Source: Cyanobacteriota bacterium
GTDB lineage: Bacteria; Cyanobacteriota; Cyanobacteriia; Phormidesmidales; Phormidesmidaceae
NCBI GenBank assembly: GCA_027483425.1
Contig: JAIXUR010000144.1
Coordinates: 1 to 7,100, forward strand
Direction of reading: 5' to 3'
DNA: 7,100 bases
Positions within the stretch are counted from its first letter, which is position 1. Every line of letters starts with the position of its first letter. The notes beneath the pieces were generated by a model. That model made no database searches. It was not told the origin of the DNA and worked only from the letters and a program-made list of their open reading frames with translations. This document shows positions 5,343 to 7,100 of this stretch, one piece after another. Both the position numbers and the translations under genes were made by a program.

Positions 5343-5470
5343 GATAACCTCCCGAGCCCCCAAGCTCCGTCCCAGAGGCTGGGCCAAAAATCATGGAGTA
5401 AACATTTCAGAACCAGGGCCGTAAGCTACCATGGGCTTGTAGCAGGCGATACAGGGCCTCCCTGGGCAAT

Positions 5471-5490
5471 ACTTGACGGGACTTGACGGG
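5471..5490. repeat. 10-bp perfect tandem duplication
   Basis: ACTTGACGGG is present twice head to tail at 5471-5480 and 5481-5490. Each copy carries TTGACG, close to a -35 hexamer, so the duplication may double a promoter element. Confidence 0.85.
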
Positions 5491-5511
5491 CAATCTCCAA
5501 CCCACTTTATT
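5483..5511 (+). promoter_or_regulatory. Candidate promoter for the phosphatase gene
   Basis: TTGACG (5483-5488) is followed after 17 bp by TTTATT (5506-5511), a 5/6 and a 4/6 match to sigma-70 hexamers. A perfect TTGACA also occurs at 5539-5544 but lacks a good -10 at 16-18 bp. Either would leave a long leader of roughly 80-130 nt before the ATG at 5652. Confidence 0.3.
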
Positions 5512-5651
5512 GGTAGGGTGGATAGAATTACCGCTATCTTGACAGGTTGTGTCTGGGCTTCCGGGTAAGCACTCAGGTAAGAAACCTGGTTGAGAGGTTA
5601 CAGTACTTCTAAATTGCTGGCTAGCTGGCCTAACTTTGGATCTCCGCTAGG

Positions 5652-7100
5652 ATGCTAACTTGCCCTTTTTGTGAGTTTGAGAATATTGATCCACAGCTGT
5701 CCTGTGCAGCGTGCGGCCAGCCCTTTCAACGGTTGCGAGTGATTGATATTCCTGGCCCTGGCGCGGCAGCCATTACCCCAGACGATCTGTATGGCAGCCA
5801 CTACCTCGATGCTGACCAGCGCTACCGACTCATGGATTGTCCTCTGGACTCGGCTGATGCTAAGGCCCTCACCGTCATCGATTGCCAGCCCAACAGCGCC
5901 TCCCCCTTGCAGGCGTTACAACAGATCTGGCTCGAGATTCCCACCCTTGACTTAGCTAGCCATCCTTTGACCGCAGGACTGCCTGCCGAGGCCCATCCCT
6001 ACTTGGCCCTTCAGGTGGATAACTTTCCGGCTATTCCTGAACTTCACCATGCTTGGCAAACCCCCCAGCGCGCCCTGCTGCTGATTGAAGATCGCACCAC
6101 CTGGCTCCCGCTAGCGACGGCTTGGTCGGCTACCGATGACCCGCTCCAGCGCATCCAGTGGCTGCTGGAAACCACCCTGTTGTGGCAGGCCCTAGCCGCC
6201 TGCCAGGGCCAAGCTACGCTGCTCAATGCTCAGCGGCTGGCCGTGAACAGAAACCAACTCCTCTGCCTCACCCAGATTGACCAGGTGCCTGGCCCCTCCC
6301 CCTTGCCTCTGCCAGCCCTGGGGCAGATGTGGCAACAGCTCATGGGCCCTAGCCCCGCCTCCCTGCCCTCGCCCTTGCCTACCTTGATCCAGGTTCTAAC
6401 CAAAGGCACTGGGCTCACCCTTGAACAGGTGCAAGACGCGTTAGCGTTGGCGGCTCAAGACTACCAAGCGGACTCCAGCCCAGACCTTCCCCTGCTCCGG
6501 AATGGCTCTGAAAGCCTCACAGGTATGTCGGATAGGCCTGAGGCAGATTTCCCTCAGGCGATCGCAGCGCCCAGCCCCTCGATCACCCTCGAGCCTGGAG
6601 ACGATCAGACTTTGGCCGATCTAGGTCTTGGCTATCTAGACCTAGACGGTCTAGACTTCGACGTGGCCTTCGAAACCCAGGAATTTGAAACCCAGGAATT
6701 TGTCGAAGACGATGGCACGGGGCTCCTAGAAGCTCCTACCATGGTTTTGCCCATGAAACTAGCTAGCCTTGACGACGCTGGCCAGAGCCACGTGGGGCAA
6801 CAGCGCCGCCATAACGAAGACTGGTTCTTTACCCAGACGCAGCTGCATAAAGTGAGCGGCCCCCAGGGCACTGTACTGCGTGCCAAGGGACTTTATATTC
6901 TTTGCGATGGCATGGGAGGCCATGCCTCTGGGGAAGTGGCCAGCCAACTGGCAGGGCAGGCCCTGCGAGATTATCTGGCCCAACATTGGGGCGATCGCCT
7001 GCCCGACCAAGAAATCCTGGCTCAGGCGGTAATCACCGCTAATCAGACCATCTTTGATATTAATCAAACCAACGCTACATCAGGGGTGGGGCGTATGGGC
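5652..7100 (+). CDS. Zinc-ribbon / kinase-like / PP2C serine-threonine phosphatase, N-terminal part (3' end outside window)
   Basis: It probably removes phosphate from Ser/Thr of cytoplasmic proteins. The frame is open for 483 codons from ATG 5652 to the window edge. Residues 1-25 form a zinc ribbon: Cys4, Cys7, Cys18, Cys21 (CPFC-x10-CAAC). Residues ~44-265 resemble a degenerate kinase-type domain (YLDADQRYRL, RALLLIEDRTTWLPLATAW, LLWQALAACQGQATLLNAQR), without VAIK, HRD or DFG residues, so it is probably non-catalytic. Residues ~270-365 are an acidic, low-complexity linker with LDLDGLDFD and a tandem ETQEF. The PP2C domain starts near 370: SHVGQQRRHNED (379-390) and LYILCDGMGGHASGE (414-428), where Asp390 and Asp419 fit metal ligands. 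The remaining motifs lie downstream. The Shine-Dalgarno is weak (AGG just before the ATG), but the start agrees with the zinc ribbon at the N-terminus. A long leader precedes it. The PP2C call is firm; the kinase-like call is tentative. Confidence 0.88.
   Translation, partial: MLTCPFCEFENIDPQLSCAACGQPFQRLRVIDIPGPGAAAITPDDLYGSHYLDADQRYRLMDCPLDSADAKALTVIDCQPNSASPLQALQQIWLEIPTLDLASHPLTAGLPAEAHPYLALQVDNFPAIPELHHAWQTPQRALLLIEDRTTWLPLATAWSATDDPLQRIQWLLETTLLWQALAACQGQATLLNAQRLAVNRNQLLCLTQIDQVPGPSPLPLPALGQMWQQLMGPSPASLPSPLPTLIQVLTKGTGLTLEQVQDALALAAQDYQADSSPDLPLLRNGSESLTGMSDRPEADFPQAIAAPSPSITLEPGDDQTLADLGLGYLDLDGLDFDVAFETQEFETQEFVEDDGTGLLEAPTMVLPMKLASLDDAGQSHVGQQRRHNEDWFFTQTQLHKVSGPQGTVLRAKGLYILCDGMGGHASGEVASQLAGQALRDYLAQHWGDRLPDQEILAQAVITANQTIFDINQTNATSGVGRMG
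6672..6701 (+). repeat. 15-bp in-frame tandem duplication in the phosphatase linker
   Basis: GAAACCCAGGAATTT is repeated exactly at 6672-6686 and 6687-6701, giving ETQEF-ETQEF at residues 341-350. Identity at every third position suggests a recent duplication in a tolerant acidic linker. Confidence 0.92.

Larger units (their letters stand above)
5343..5651. other. 309-bp intergenic region before the phosphatase gene
   Basis: It separates rluE from the next plus-strand gene. It contains a weak hairpin just after rluE (CCCAG 5371-5375 / CTGGG 5379-5383) without a T-run, a 10-bp tandem repeat, several promoter-like hexamers, a 5-bp dyad GATAG/CTATC (5521-5525/5534-5538) and another 5-bp stem at 5574-5588. 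No gene is visible in it. Confidence 0.6.

Noticed and set aside
5743..5955. 70-codon plus-strand open frame near the phosphatase start
   Set aside because: It is out of frame with the 483-codon frame from 5652, which contains the zinc ribbon and PP2C motifs. Nothing recognisable appears in the 70-codon product.

Overview
The window reads as a chromosomal segment of a fairly GC-rich cyanobacterium. The strongest organism clue is the octamer GCGATCGC (HIP1, the highly iterated palindrome typical of many cyanobacterial genomes). I count it ten times in 7.1 kb, starting at about 1074, 1751, 1781, 1894, 3296, 3965, 5134, 5253, 6558 and 6991. The protein types fit too: an HcyBio/DUF39 protein, a proline/RG-rich conserved-type protein, a membrane-anchored TPR protein and a zinc-ribbon/kinase-like/PP2C protein. 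It looks like a filamentous or Leptolyngbya-like lineage rather than a marine picocyanobacterium, but that is inference only. No insertion sequence, CRISPR array, tRNA, rRNA or phage gene was found.

Layout. (1) At 1-1732 (+) is a tight, apparently co-transcribed set: the 3' end of prmA (ribosomal protein L11 methyltransferase), a 69-residue two-helix membrane protein 4 nt later, and a 394-residue homocysteine-biosynthesis-type (HcyBio/DUF39) protein 16 nt after that. (2) At 1739-2821 (-), converging on the HcyBio gene with a 6-nt gap, is a 360-residue protein with disordered Pro-rich and Arg/Gly-rich ends around an unrecognised globular core. (3) At 2822-3346 is a 525-bp divergent intergenic region containing an 11-bp stem-loop, 3.7 copies of a 14-bp tandem repeat and a perfect 20-bp inverted repeat. 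(4) At 3347-4258 (+) is a membrane-anchored TPR protein. It converges on and overlaps, through one shared CTAG, a small two-helix membrane protein at 4255-4560 (-). (5) At 4561-4745 is a second divergent intergenic region with another perfect 20-bp inverted repeat, wrapped around a -10-like box. (6) At 4746-5342 (+) is an RluE-type 23S rRNA pseudouridine synthase. (7) At 5343-5651 is an intergenic stretch with short tandem repeats and promoter-like hexamers. (8) From 5652 to the window end (+) is the N-terminal 483 residues of a large protein with a zinc ribbon, a degenerate kinase-like region, an acidic linker and the start of a PP2C phosphatase domain.

Functionally this is mostly housekeeping and signalling: ribosome modification (PrmA, RluE), probable sulfur amino acid metabolism (HcyBio), cell-envelope scaffold proteins and Ser/Thr dephosphorylation. 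I see no clear new multi-gene system. The least-explained features are the two perfect 20-bp inverted repeats, both between divergent genes, the HcyBio protein with Glu where I recall a conserved Cys, and the zinc-ribbon/pseudokinase/PP2C architecture.
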